A stretch of DNA of 64,000 nt. Source: Rhinopomastus cyanomelas. Lineage: Eukaryota > Chordata > Aves > Bucerotiformes > Rhinopomastidae. Within the stretch, counting starts at the first letter, position 1. The number at the start of each line of letters is the position of its first letter. The notes beneath the pieces were generated by a model. That model worked only from the letters and a program-made list of their open reading frames with translations, searched no databases and was not told the origin of the DNA. Location of the stretch: the NCBI GenBank assembly GCA_013400115.1, contig VXBP01003842.1:248001-312000 (forward strand). Direction: 5' to 3'. Shown one piece after another: positions 11,018 to 21,866 of the stretch. A program made the position numbers and the translations under genes.

Positions 11018-11639
11018 CCTTCTCTTCTGCATTTTCCATGGATAAATTTAGAGGAAAATTAAGGAAACCACCCGCCCCAAGACACGAGTCTTCCTGCGAG
11101 AATTCCTCCCAGCGGAGGCTCGTTCCCCCCAGCTCCCCTCCCTGAATTCACCCACTCGAGCAGCACCAAGAGCACCGGCTGACAGATGCTATCAGCCTTC
11201 TCCACTTTGCTCTAATCCTAGGAATGATCCCCACTTCCCCAGTCAGAGCCATCGGGAGGGTCTTCTGTGGGGAGAAGAAACACATCCCGACCCCCAGGCG
11301 TGCCCAGCAGCCGCCTCACACCGTGAACACACAGGGTCCTCCTCTAGCCGACGGGGTCTCCAACACCCAGCTCTGCAAAGGCTCCTCACGACACCAACTT
11401 CAGACCCCGACTTCCCTCCAGAGCCCCGGCTCTGCTGCGCTTCCCATCAGCAACGCGACGTCGGGACGAAGCTGAAGAGGCACTTCAACCAAGGCCATCG
11501 TCTGCCTTCGCTCCTCTGCTCTCTGATTAGAAACAACACCTCTTCAAACAAGGGGGGGTCTTGTCTGGCTGTGAAGCTGCTGAGGGTGGCAGCAGAAGCC
11601 AAACAGGCTGTGGGGGACTTCCACGAGGAAAAGAAATCC
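11018..11639. other. Unique stretch, no gene recognised
   Basis: No repeat or recognisable exon. The right end meets a CR1 body at 11640. Confidence 0.5.
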
Positions 11640-11734
11640 GTGGGTGTCAGGAGGATGGAGCCAGGCTCTGCTCAGGGCACCCAGTGACAGGACAAGGGGC
11701 AGTGGGTGTGAGCTGGAGCAGAGGAGGTTCCACA
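11640..11734 (+). mobile_element. CR1 group A internal piece cut at an N
   Basis: Begins at GGGTGTCAGGAGGATGGAGC and stops at GAGGTTCCACA, directly before the ambiguous base at 11735. The expected remaining 250 bp to the 3' end are absent. Confidence 0.9.
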
Positions 11735-11735
11735 N
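11735..11735. other. Single N, probable contig join
   Basis: An isolated N lies exactly where a plus-strand group A CR1 changes to a minus-strand old CR1. A collapsed or negative-size gap between contigs is the likely cause. Confidence 0.6.
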
Positions 11736-11864
11736 AGGGCACTAGGGTGCTAGACCAGGCTGGCCAGAGCCCCCTCCAGCCTGGCCTTAAACACCTCCAG
11801 GGATGGGGCCCCAGCCACCTCCCTGGGCAACCCATTGCAGGCTCTCACCACTCAGCACCTCAAG
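11736..11864 (-). mobile_element. Old CR1 fragment (group G)
   Basis: Minus-strand CR1 order: CCTGGCCTTAAACACCTCC, AGGGATGGGGCCCCAGCC, then ACCTCCCTGGGCAACCC. The 3' terminus is missing at the N side. Confidence 0.8.
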
Positions 11865-12526
11865 GGAAGGAAAGGAGGACTTTCCAAGTCCCCACGAGGA
11901 AGCTCAACAACCAAACCCGCCGCTGCTGCTCTCACTTGCCCAGCCGCTCCGCGAAGCGGTGCCACCTGGTGTGAAGCACAGGCCAGGGATCCTCTGGGCT
12001 ACCCCGTTTGCCACGTGGCTGCCCCAGTTTCTCTGAAGTCTCTCCACATTAAACGCTTCTCCTCTGCTGCAAACACCAGCTTCTACGTTTCATCTGACCT
12101 AGATGGAGCCAAAGGACCCACTTCTTGTCTCGATTTTGTCATCTTGTCTTCGTTGCAGTGTTGATTTCTGCCACTTTGATGGTCCACGGGCAAGCAGCAG
12201 CAGCAGCGGCAAGTGACATCATGGCAGGAGGCGGCATCTATTCAGAGGAGCCCCGAGCCAGCAGAAATACTCCCCTGATCACAAAAATAGCTCCTGTTAC
12301 ACTTCACTCCTTGGCAAAGCAGCGTGAGATTACATAAAGGCAGCGGGAGCAGCCTCCACGGATCCAGGCTCAGCGCCTGATGGCGACGGCAGCGCCCGGA
12401 GCCCCGATCTCCGTGAGGTGCGAGAGCCCCAACTGCCGGGGAGTCTGGCACCGCAGACGAGGGAGCGCTAGTGGAGGAGAAGAGGCATCCAGGTGCTGCT
12501 CTGGATTGAGCTGTGGGTGCACAACA
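11865..12526. other. Unique stretch, no gene recognised
   Basis: Contains a CAG-rich patch (AAGCAGCAGCAGCAGCGGC at about 12192). A pyrimidine tract ends in TTCGTTGCAG near 12160, which could be a splice acceptor, but no coding exon follows that I recognise. Confidence 0.45.
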
Positions 12527-12619
12527 GGGCTGCTGCACAGTTGGAGCTGCTGCACAGTTGGAGCTGCTGCACAGCCGGAGCTGCTGCACAGCCGGAGCTG
12601 CTGCACAGTCGGAGCTGCA
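12527..12619 (+). repeat. Minisatellite, 17-bp unit, about 5.5 copies
   Basis: The unit is CACAGTTGGAGCTGCTG, with TTG, CCG and TCG variants at one triplet. The array lies about 50 bp upstream of a group E CR1. Confidence 0.92.
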
Positions 12620-12665
12620 CTTGAGCAGGGAAATACTCTTCTAGTGAAGATGAGATTTCTTCATC

Positions 12666-13082
12666 AGAGCAACTCAAATGATCAGAGGGCTGGAGCACCT
12701 CTCCTATGAGCACAGGCTGAGCAAGGTGGGGTTGTTCAGCCTGGAGAAGAAGAGGCTCCCAGGTGACCTTCAAGCAGCTTTCCAGTCTCTGAAGGGGGCT
12801 ACAAGAGAGCTGGGGTAGGGCTTTAGACAAGAGTGGGAGTGAGAGGAAAAGGAGAAAGGGTTCCAGACTTGAAGAGGACAGAGTAAGGTTGGCCATGAGG
12901 AACCATTTCTTGCTGTGAGGGTGCTGAGATGCTGGGACAGGTTGCCCCATCCCTGGCAGTGTTGAAGGCCAGGCTGGCTGGGGCACCTGCTCTAGTGAAG
13001 GGGTCTCTGCCTGTGCAGGAGGGCTGGAACTGGGTGATCTCTGAGGTCCCTTCCAACCCAGCCAGTCTATGACTCTATGATT
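12666..13082 (+). mobile_element. CR1 group E, 5'-truncated
   Basis: GAGCAACTCAAATGATCAG, then GGCTGGAGCACCTCTCC and CAGCCTGGAGAAGAAGAGG, ending AGTCTATGACTCTATGATTC. It is the same lineage as 61020-61595 and 32947-33284, and it retains octamer-like ends. Confidence 0.93.
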
Positions 13083-13756
13083 CATCTTCAAGGAGACAAG
13101 CACCCTGGTCTGCAGGAAGCACAGGGCATCGAGCTGTTCTTACTGACGCCCTTCCAAGCTCTCACAGACCTCTAGGGTGGATGAAGCTCTCCACAGAAGA
13201 AGGATAAACATCCCCCAGTGATTTATTTTGAGGGGGCAGGGAGGGAAGAGAAGAGCAAAGGCAGGGAAATGAGCAAGGAGGAGGAAGAGGATGGAGCAGG
13301 AGGAATGGCTGCAGAGCTAAGAACATGGAAGATCCAGTGCAACCACAGCACCATGACCAGGGGCCACTGACCCCTGGGCTTTTGGTTATTCTAGTACCCA
13401 GTCACTGCTGCCAACAGGTTAAAAAGCCTCTGCTGGCTCTGGCACGGGAGTGATCTTCAGCTCTGCAGTTCAAAAGTCAGACTTTCCCTCTGGGAGCCAC
13501 TTCATTACAATCAGGAGCTCTGGCACGACGACAGATTGGAAAGGGGCACCTAGGAAATCTGCGGTCGGCAACCTCACCCCCCAGGGACCTACGTGAGCAC
13601 TTAGTGTTAGCAGCAGGGAGTGAGAAACAGCCTTTTCACCCCCAGAAATGTGCTGAGCGCTGGGCAAGCCCCTTTGTACATGACTGGCCTTCCAAGGTTC
13701 CTGCACAACGAGACGCCCGCCTCCACAGGCACAGCGAGGCCACCGTGGAGCCAGAG
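13083..13756. other. Unique stretch, no gene recognised
   Basis: Purine-rich at 13230-13320 (GAGGAGGAAGAGG-type sequence). No repeat family or exon recognised. Confidence 0.5.
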
Positions 13757-14408
13757 CATCCTTAAGGCTGGAAGGGACCTCTAGAGGTCATCGGGTCCAA
13801 CCTCCCTGCACGGGGACAGCTCTGCCCAGGTCAGGCTGCTCACAGCCTCATCAAGCCTGACCTGAAAGGACTCCAGGGATGATGGGGTCCCCACCACCTC
13901 CCCAGGCAGCCCATTCCAGCCATCAACCACCCTCATGTTGAGGAACTTCCTTCTAACATCCAGCCTAAGCCTGTCCTTTCCCAGCTTGAACCCACTGCTC
14001 CTTCTCCTGTCTGTACAAATCCTCTTGGAAAGACCTTCCCCTGCCTTCATGTTGGCCCCCCTCAGGTACTGCAAGGTCAAAAGAAGGTCCCCCTGGAGCC
14101 TTCTCTTCTCCAGGCTGAACAGCCCCAAGTCTCCCAGCCTGTCCTCACCCAAGAGATGCTCCATCCCCTGATCATTGGAGCGGCCCCTCCTCTGGCCACG
14201 CTCCAGTCTGTCTGCATCCTTCTCGTGCTGGGGGCTCCAGAGGTGGACACATCACACCAGGTGAGGGCTCAGCAGAGGGGCAGCATCCCCTCTCTCAATC
14301 TACTGGCCACAGTTGATTTGATACAGCCCAGGCTGTGATCGGCCTTCTGGGCTGCGATTGCCCACTGGTGGCTCCTGGCCAGCTCCTCATCCACTAGCAC
14401 CCCCCAAA
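13757..14408 (-). mobile_element. CR1 group B, long 3' copy
   Basis: On the minus strand it runs from an ORF2 region (about 14408) to the 3' end at 13757 (GACCTCTAGAGGTCCC...CCAGCC). It lacks clean octamers at the very end. It is closely similar along its length to 27771-28414 on the opposite strand. Confidence 0.94.
13781..14164 (-). pseudogene. CR1 group B ORF2 C-terminal remnant
   Basis: The frame stays open for 127 residues. Motifs in order are LGLFSLEKRRLQGDL, then TDRRRSSGFKLGKDRLRLD, then GWNGLPGEVVG and LDEAVSSLTW. This is the conserved tail of the CR1 endonuclease/reverse-transcriptase protein. The enzymatic domains lie upstream and are absent from this truncated copy, so no function is expected. 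Confidence 0.85.
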
Positions 14409-14725
14409 GTGGCAAGCAAGTCCACCCTCAGCAAGTAACCAACATCCCTGTGTCACTCTCTGTGGGATTCCATCGTCCCTCCCTGGGTCACAGTGATCCC
14501 TGATGCAGGTTTCAAAGCGGGAGCTTGCTCTCCCTCATTAAGGTAATTGCTGGGCGATGCTCTGGCACTTTGCCCCAGGAGTGACTCAGTGGAAAGATCT
14601 CTAAAGGGTCTTTTCTGAAGTGAAACTGCAGTCGGCAACAGCTCTCCTGTGCATTGCAAGAGCATCAGCTCGGGAGGCCTGAGGGCGAGGAAACACTCCA
14701 GGCACCGGCTTGGTTATCTGAGGTG
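14409..14725. other. Unique stretch between two CR1 copies
   Basis: No feature recognised. Confidence 0.5.
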
Positions 14726-15060
14726 TCACAGAGCCACAGCACATCAGGGATGGGGAGGGACCTCCAAAGATCAGCCAGTCCAGCCCCCTGACACAGCAGG
14801 ATCCCCTAGACCCAGTCACACAGGGACATGGCCAGGAGGGTTTGAAACATCTCCAGAGAAGGAGACTCCACAACCCCCCTGGGCAGCCCCTGCCAGGGCT
14901 CTGTCACCCTCACTGGGAAGAAGGTCCTTCTCACATTGATGGGGAACCTCCTCTGCTCCAGCTCACACCCACTGCCCCTTCTCCTATCACTGGGTGCCCC
15001 TGAGCAGAGCCTGGCTCCATCCTTCTGACACCCACCCTTCCCATATCTATCAACATTAAC
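14726..15060 (-). mobile_element. CR1 group A, 5'-truncated
   Basis: From GTGTCACAGAGCCACAGC (3' end) to CCCATATCTATCAACATTAAC, with one module. The internal blocks GGGAAGAAGGTCC and TGGGTGCCCCTGAGC are standard group A. Confidence 0.95.
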
Positions 15061-15386
15061 ATGGGAAGTCTGGGGTTAGATCAAGCACCAGTCACTTCAA
15101 CCCAGCCTTCCCTCATTTACAGGCACTAAGCATCTCTGGGGCCCGTGTAACCACGTGCTCCTTGCTCTACAGTTCCAACTCACACAGCAGCACGGGAGAG
15201 AGAGCTCAACACCTGGCATTTGTCATAAAATAATTCCAATAATAATTAAAATACAGCCCTCAGCAAGCAAGGTCTTAAAAATAGACACTACAGACTCTTC
15301 CTTGGAAGAGTCAACGGAAGAGGCAACGGGGAGACGATTGAAAGAACTCACTGGAAGGTTTTATGAAGCATCAGCCACAGAACTAC
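15061..15386. other. Unique AT-richer stretch
   Basis: AATAATAATTAAAATACAG at about 15238 stands out from the GC-rich repeats around it. Nothing recognised. Confidence 0.5.
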
Positions 15387-15715
15387 AGACTCACAGAACA
15401 TCAGGGATGGGAAGGGACCTTGAAAGATCGGCCAGTCCAGTGCCCCCAACACAGCAGGAGCCCCTAGATCCTGTCCCACAGAACACGGTCAGGTGGGTTG
15501 GAAATGTCTCCGGAGAAAGAGACCCCACAACCCCCTGGGCAGCCCCTGCCAGGGCTCTGGCACCCTCACCATGAAGAACTTCCTTCTCACACTGATGTGG
15601 AACCTCCTCTGTTCCAGCTCCCACCCACTGCCCCTTGTCCTGTCACTGGGTGCCCCTGAGCAGAGCCTGGCTCCATCCTCCTGACACCCACCCTTCCCAC
15701 GTTGATCAAGATCAG
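15387..15715 (-). mobile_element. CR1 group A, 5'-truncated
   Basis: Starts GACTCACAGAACATCAGGG at the 3' end, with one module and the body to CCCACGTTGATCAAGATC. Its 5' break lies almost at the same point as in the copy at 14726. Confidence 0.95.
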
Positions 15716-16183
15716 TGTTTACCAACATTGCCCCTTGTTGTATCACATCCTCCTGTCTGATGTGGACACATGGATCCAACGGCAATGGGACCTTCAGGGA
15801 AGAGGACAACTGTTGTTTTAAACAACCAAACACAAAAGCCCGTGGAGACACTGGTGCCAGCACTGGTGTTGGGGTCAGACCTGTGGCTGGGGCCAAAGGA
15901 GGGGCTGCAGCGCTTCCTCCAGTGACTGAGTCTACACCAGCAGGTCATTAGTGAGGAGGATTTAATGGGCTCCAACTGCAGCAAACACACTGCCTGCAGC
16001 TCCAGGCTGCTGAAAAAAGGGCTGTTTTGTCTGAGCTAACAGTCTGGAAGCGATTCCCTAAGCAGGGAAATGAGAGTTGAGAGACTTCTGCTCATAAAGA
16101 TGCAAAGGGAGAGGACCACGGCTGTCTGGAATTAGAACGGCCCCGGCACCGAGAAAGTTTGACTGAGAGCCCTTGTAACCTGA
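15716..16183. other. Unique stretch, no gene recognised
   Basis: No repeat recognised. A six-A run occurs in GAAAAAAGGGC at about 16011. Confidence 0.5.
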
Positions 16184-16353
16184 CTTCTGTGCAACAGAGG
16201 CCCAGGGGAGCCTGCTGTGGCTGGGGGGTTGGACTGGATGGCCTTTGGAGGTCCCTTCCAGTCCCTAATGACTGGATCTAGGTGATCCTGCTGTGGCAGG
16301 GGGTTGGACTGGATAATCTCTTGAGGTCCCTTCCAGTCCCTGATGATTCTATG
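16184..16353 (+). mobile_element. CR1 group A end with two tandem 3' modules
   Basis: After a short body remnant (CTTCTGTGCAACAG) come two modules. The second starts with GACTGGATC at 16270. It ends CTGATGATTCTATGG. Almost no CR1 body is present, as at 5185. Confidence 0.92.
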
Positions 16354-17416
16354 GTACCAGACGCTCCGTCTTCCCAACTCTGCTCGCTGCTCTGGGCTCA
16401 TTAAGGAAATCCTGAGACAAAACAGCCCCTGCCCTCCGGCACCGCTACGAGACGACGGGCACAAGTGAGACAAGACCAGACCCCCCCAGCGCCGAGAAAG
16501 TCGGTCCCTCCGGCTCTCACCTTCGTGCCAGCAGGTCAGATCTTCGGGAGGAGTTTCTCTGAGCACCTCGGAGTCTCCGTGTGAGCTGCGGTGCTGCAGC
16601 AACGAGCTGCACAACTTGCAGCTGTCCTCCCCTGCTCCGTGCCCATGCTGACCCCCGGCTGAAATCCCAGGCGGGGAAAACAATGAATAAGAGGAGAAGC
16701 CACAGGAGAAGCACCTCAGACCCCGAAAGTTCGGCGAGGAAATGCGGCGGCAGCGCCAAGTTTGGCTCCGGAACGGGCTGAGCGAGGCTGCGGCTCCCCT
16801 CGCCGGGAGCCGGGCGAAAGGTGCCTCCCCGAGCCCCAGCGGCGGGGGCTCCCGGCTCCGCGGCGCAGATGGTGCTCACACGTTCTCCCCCACCAGCAGC
16901 GTTCCCCAGCCCAATCAGGAGGCAGCACTCGGAGCCAAGCGCTTCCCAGCCTCGGCTCCAGTCCTCAATAGCTCCGGCACAAGACGAATGACTCAGAAAA
17001 TGAATAAGCAGGGAAAACAAAACCCGCCTCCCTCTCCCCGAGTCGGAGGCTCCAGGCAGGCGGCTCGGCAGCCTGGAGCGTGAGGAGCATCGCTGTCACA
17101 CCGATGCACCTGCCTTCCCCTCTCGTAAATCCTAAGAGCTGATTTACATCTGCTCCGCCGTTACCTTTGTGGGATCACCCGGGGCTGAAGGCATAAAAAT
17201 GAAACCTTTGCTCTTCATTTAATCCACTTCAGTCTTAAAGGATTTGGGAGAGTTCAAGAGGATGAGCTGCGTGTGTGGCTCTTCCAGGCGACTCGGGGAA
17301 ACATCTCTGCCATCTCTTGCTGAGTAAAGACTAATAAATCTCTTGCTGAATAAATACAGAGAATTATAGAGGCTTTGCAGAGCCTATTCAGGATCCTACA
17401 GATCCTGCTCAGGATC
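16354..17416. other. Unique stretch with CpG-rich core at 16440-17080
   Basis: The core is dense in CpG (CGAAAGTTCGGCGAGG, GCGGCGGCAGCGCC, CCCCTCGCCGGGAGCCGGGC) and is a good CpG-island candidate. On the minus strand a donor-like GAAG/GTGAGAG sits at 16520/16521, so a non-coding or partly coding first exon reading leftwards is possible. Frames are open but I recognise no protein. Sequence right of 17100 is AT-richer. Confidence 0.4.
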
Positions 17417-17808
17417 ATAGACTCATATAGAATCATTAGGGATGGGAAGGAACCTCCAAAGATCATCCAGTCCAACCCCCCTGCCACAGCAGGATCCCCT
17501 AGATCCAGTCATTAGGGATGAGAAGGGACCTCCAAAAATCATCCAGTCCAGCCCCCCTGCCACAGCAGGATCCCCTAGATCCAGTCATTAGGGATGAGAA
17601 GGGACCTCCAAAAATCATCCAGTCCAGCCCCCCTGCCACAGCAGGATCCCCTAGATCCAGTCATTAGGGATGAGAAGGGACCTCCAAAAATCATCCAGTC
17701 CAGCCCCCCTGCCACAGCAGGATCCCCTAGATCCAGTCATTAGGGATGAGAAGGGACCTCCAAAAATCATCCAGTCCAGTCCCCCTGCCACAGCAGGATC
17801 CCCTAGAC
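17417..17808 (-). mobile_element. CR1 group A end made of five tandem 3' modules
   Basis: The 3' end starts at 17417 (AGACTCATATAGAATC). The array follows and stops within CCCCTAGACCA. No CR1 body remains beyond it. Confidence 0.95.
17434..17808 (-). repeat. Tandem CR1 3' module, 5 units of 76 bp
   Basis: ATTAGGGATG starts at 17434, 17511, 17587, 17663 and 17739. Spacings are 77, 76, 76 and 76. Units 2, 3 and 4 are identical by eye. Unit 5 differs by at least one base (CCAGTCCAGTCC) and is cut short at the end. This is the largest and most homogeneous array in the window. Confidence 0.97.
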
Positions 17809-17854
17809 CAAGCTCTACAGACCCTATTGCAAATGATATGAAAACTAGGCAGGT

Positions 17855-18027
17855 TCACCCCAAAACCTCTCACATCGAAGAGCTTCCTTCTAGCATCCAG
17901 CCTAAACCTGTCCTTTCTCAGCTTGAACCCACTGCTCCTCATCCTGTCTGTACAAACCCCCTTGGAAAGACCTTCCCCTGCCTCCGTGTTGGCCCCTCTC
18001 AGGTACTGGAAGGTCAAAAGAAGGTCC
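17855..18027 (-). mobile_element. CR1 group B internal fragment
   Basis: AGAGCTTCCTTCTAGCATCC, CTTGAACCCACTGCTCC, TTGGAAAGACCTTCCCCTGC and GGTACTGGAAGGTCAAAAG align with 13935-14095. Its own 3' end is missing. The five-module array lies 46 bp to the left. Confidence 0.92.
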
Positions 18028-18409
18028 TCTTCCAGCTCCCACTGCCCTCCACACGCAGTGTTTTTAGAGCTGTCACTCGGAAATCAACTCTGGGTGGGCT
18101 GCAAACACCCTGCGGACCAGTGGAATCAGTTAAACCAGTGAAGCTACTGGAGGGGAGAAGCCTTCGCCCAGGCTCCCCCTGGACATTTTGAGATCGTTGT
18201 CTGTGGCTGTAAACTGATCCTTCGCATTCCTGCCCCACACACAGGCTTTGAGGACTCTTCAGGGACGTTCTCTCTGCCGTGAGTAATGGGCTAACAGCAG
18301 CTCTGCAAACAGGAGGGCAGCAGCACGGACAGCAAAGGAGCGTGAACTCTGCCCTGACTTCTGCGGGAGTGCTGGGGGCTTGCTCCTCTCTGTTCTGGAG
18401 AACTCCACT
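18028..18409. other. Unique stretch, no gene recognised
   Basis: No feature recognised. Confidence 0.5.
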
Positions 18410-18805
18410 GGAATCACAGCATCATTTGGGTTGGAAAGCGAGGGCAACCGTCAACTCTACTCTTCAAGGTCACCCCTAAACCAGATCCCCCAACACCACA
18501 TCTAAGCGGCTTTTAAACTCATCCAGGGATGGAGACTCAACCACCACCCTGGGCAGCCCATCCCAGTCCCTGACTACTCTCTCCATGGAGAATCTCTTCC
18601 TCATGTCCAGTCTAACCCTCCCCTGTTGGAGCTGGAAGCCCTTCCCTCTGCTTCTGTCACTAATGACCTGTGAGAAAAGCCCAGCACCAACATCTCTGCA
18701 GTGTCCTCTCAGGTAGTTGTAGAGAGCAATGAGGTCTCCCCTCAGCCTTCTCTTCCTCAGACTAAACAGCCCCAACTCTCTCCATCCAACTTTCTCCAGC
18801 CTGGC
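18410..18805 (-). mobile_element. CR1 group C, 5'-truncated
   Basis: GGAATCACAGCATCATTTGGG, AAGGTCACCCCTAAACCAG, TCTCTCCATGGAGAATCTC and GGTCTCCCCTCAGCCTTCTC, in the order of an antisense group C copy. Confidence 0.94.
18476..18775 (-). pseudogene. CR1 group C ORF2 C-terminal remnant
   Basis: About 99 residues are open: [14 protein letters not shown], then [19 protein letters not shown], then [11 protein letters not shown] and VVESPSL, ending VVLGDLV at a stop. This is the conserved CR1 ORF2 tail only; reverse transcriptase motifs are absent. Confidence 0.85.
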
Positions 18806-19257
18806 CTAGTGGCAGGACCTCCACCCAGAGGCAGTTTGCCGCATCAGCCCACGGCTAAGTGAACAGACAAACCCACACACACGGCTCTGGGACACGGAAC
18901 AAGGGGCTGTGGTACCTCGGCTGCCAACCACCCTCCCCACTCCAGCATGTACTGGTGTGTGGCTAAACTGGTGGCAGATCTGTATCAGAGGAGACAAACA
19001 CCTCTTGAAACTTGCTTGGCAGCTACATGCTGATGTCTGCAGCCGGCTGTGACTACTGACTCACTTCACAAGGCATCTGGTGGTTCTCCGAGTGCACACC
19101 AGCAGGAACAACTCAACAAGACATCTTCCACAAGCACTAGCTCCCTGAAAATGCTGGGGGGAGGCCCATCTGAATGGAAACGCTCTGACCATCGTGGTTG
19201 GACAGGACAACCACATGGATGGACTGAGAAACCTCCTGGTCAGACACAACAAGGACT
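18806..19257. other. Unique stretch, no gene recognised
   Basis: No feature recognised. Confidence 0.5.
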
Positions 19258-19528
19258 ATCACAGAACCACAGAACATTTGGGATAGGAAGGGACCTCCAA
19301 AGATCATCCAGTCCAACCCCCCAACACAGCAGGATCCCTTAGATCCAGTTATTAGGGATGGGAAGGGACCTCCAAAGATCATCCAGTCCAACCCCCCAAC
19401 ACAGCAGGATCCCCTAGGTCCAGTTATTAGGGGTGGGAAGGGACCTCCAAAGATCATCCAATCCTATCTGCCCACCACAGCAGGCTCCCCTAGATCCAGT
19501 CACACAGGAACATGGCCAGCCGGGTCCC
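19258..19528 (-). mobile_element. CR1 group A end with three tandem 3' modules
   Basis: Minus-strand modules begin near 19276, 19351 and 19426 (75-bp spacing). After the third the body continues only as far as GTCACACAGGAACATGGCC. The first two units are nearly identical. Confidence 0.95.
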
Positions 19529-20066
19529 AGTGAAGTGGCCAGAGCCAAGCAGCTCCTGGTTCTCTCTGTCTTCATTGATCAGACGTGGCCATAAAGCTTC
19601 GGGGCTTGTCAGTCGCTCTGGTCATCACCAGAAGAGAAGGCTGCAGTCCACCACCTGAGCTGCCAGTGGCAGGACATCACAATCACTCTTGACTAAAGGG
19701 CTCAGAACAACCCACTCGCCTGACCCTGAGTCACAACGTGGGTCTGGGCTCTCGCTAAGGATTGAGCTTCTTTTGTGGTTTCTCTAGTTTCTCTTATCTG
19801 CTACCAGGAGCTGAGGAATTGAAAAGCTCGTGGCCTATAAATACCTGGACACATCCGACGCTGCTTTCAATGCCTCGGCACCTCTTACTCCCGTGAAATC
19901 CCCTGACCCCTGTTTTCCCAGCCAGACACGAACAAAGCAGCATTTAAACCCTCATCTTCATCCCTGCAACATCACTCAGAGGCATTTCCCTGTGGAGCAT
20001 CCTCACGCAGCTCGTGCTCCTCAGTAATATTGATGGACACAAGCTCCTGGCTGGGCAGATGTCAGG
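19529..20066. other. Unique stretch, no gene recognised
   Basis: No repeat or exon recognised. AT content rises at 19740-19860. Confidence 0.5.
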
Positions 20067-20703
20067 AGTCACTGAATCACAGACCATCAGGGATGGAAAG
20101 GGACCTCGAGAGATCAGCCAGTCCAACCCCCCAGCACAGCAGGATCCCCTACATCCAGTCACACAGGGACATGGCCAGGAGGGTTTGAAACATCTCCAGA
20201 GAAGGAGACTCCACAACCCCCTGGGCAGCCCCTGCCAGGGCTCTGTCACCCTCACTGGGAAGAAGGCCCTTCTCACACTGATGTGGAACCTCCTCTGCTC
20301 CAGCCGACACCCACTGCCCCTTGTCCTGTCACTGGGTGCCCCTGAGCAGAGCCTGGCTCCATCCTCCTGACACCCACCCTTCCCATATTGATCAACATCC
20401 ATGGGGTCACCCCTCAGTCTTCTTCAAGCTCCAGAGCCCCAGCTCCCTCAGCCTCTCCTCAGCATGGAGATGCTCCCCTCCCTCCATCATCTCCTATGGC
20501 TCTGAGCTGGGCTCTCCCCAGCAGCTCTGTGTCCTTCTGCAGCTGAGGGGCCCACAACTGGACACAAGTTTCCTGCTGTGGTCTCACCAGGGTTGAGTAG
20601 GGGGGAGGACAACCTCTCTCGATCTGCTAACCACCCTCTTCTGACACACCTCAGGATGCCACTGGCCTTCTGGGCCACCAGGGTCCACTGCTAGCTCCTG
20701 GCC
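20067..20703 (-). mobile_element. CR1 group A, long copy
   Basis: About 640 bp, from GTCACTGAATCACAGACC (3' end) through module, body and ATTGATCAACATCCATGGGG. It runs into the ORF2 segment CAGCAGCTCTGTGTCCTTC and GCCTTCTGGGCCACCAGG. Confidence 0.95.
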
Positions 20704-21866
20704 ATTCTGATAATGTCAGAAGGAAGATCAGCAGAGCAGCTCCAAGCCTGGATGGTTGCATCTCATCCATCTAACAGTCCTTCCCCATTCTGTAGGGATG
20801 GCTCCTCCTCACTGGAGGCTCAGTCTGCTGGGGTGCAGATTCACTGGCTCTTCCCTCATCCACAGACCTCAGCAGGGAGAGGGCTGCAGGCAGCAGTTGC
20901 TCCTGATTCAATTACCAAGTGGGCCACTGTAGGACACGCTCCAGAAGTCATTACCCAGCAAGCTGCTTAATCCTTGAACTGCCGGTGCCCTGGAGCCTTT
21001 GGGCTGCGCTGGATCCTCTCTCCTCGCTGCTCACTGTGAATTATGACCAAGTTACCTCTTGATATTTGACAGCAGTTTGACATCTGCTCCCTAAAAGTTG
21101 TGGTGGCCGTAGAGAAGCCAAACCCCAGCTGCTTTAAACCCCGTGGTGCTGGTTCAACCCGCTGCAGGGTCGCTGACAGCTCAGGTGGGTTATTCATGGC
21201 CCTTGCCAAGGGGCTGCACAACACACACCCAGGTGGTGTCTTCAGTCTAAGCCCAGTGGTGACCCCTAGAACTTGCAGGAACCTCAGCAGATGACACGGA
21301 ACAGTGGCCTCCTGTTGCCTATGGGGTGGACCTGTCACTACTTCAGGTGTTCACCAGCAAACAGAGCCCTCGGGGGGGACGTTTTGGTTCACGGTGCACC
21401 CAGCATCTCGTTCCTTGCAGACCTCCCACTTGGGCTTTGCCCACCAGGGTTGAAAAGGTGAAGAATTTATGAGCTGCCTCAGACCTTCCCTTCGGTCCAA
21501 CACATCGCTGCCATGAATTGCAGGCAGCACCTGAGACCAGGGGAGGGAAAGAGGAAAGAACTAGAGGAAAATACAGAGGGGACACTTGCCAGCCCAAGAT
21601 CTGCCACTGCTGGTAGAGACAATCCATCAGGGATCCCGGCTGCATTTATCTTCTCTGCTGTTTGTCACTGGTTTCAATTTTCCCTGCCATCGAGCAGCTG
21701 GTTCTTCACCCCTCTCTTGTCAGAAACCTTCAGACAGACAGGTTGTACAAATCAGAGTGAAGGATGCTCAGCTGCCCCCTGCCAGCTCAGCCCTCAACAC
21801 TGAAACTCCCTCCAGAAGGGAGTGAGTGGTTAAGAATCTGCTCAGGAGACACCTCACTCTTCCAGT
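20704..21866. other. Unique stretch, no gene recognised
   Basis: No CR1. Mid-GC. No coding segment I can support on either strand. Confidence 0.5.

Noticed and set aside
12125..12170. Splice acceptor (pyrimidine tract and TTGCAG) followed by an exon
   Set aside because: The downstream frame has no recognisable protein and no donor was found at a plausible distance.
17434..17808. Regular direct repeats resembling a CRISPR array
   Set aside because: There are no unique spacers. The whole 76-bp unit repeats and is clearly a CR1 3' end in a bird genome.
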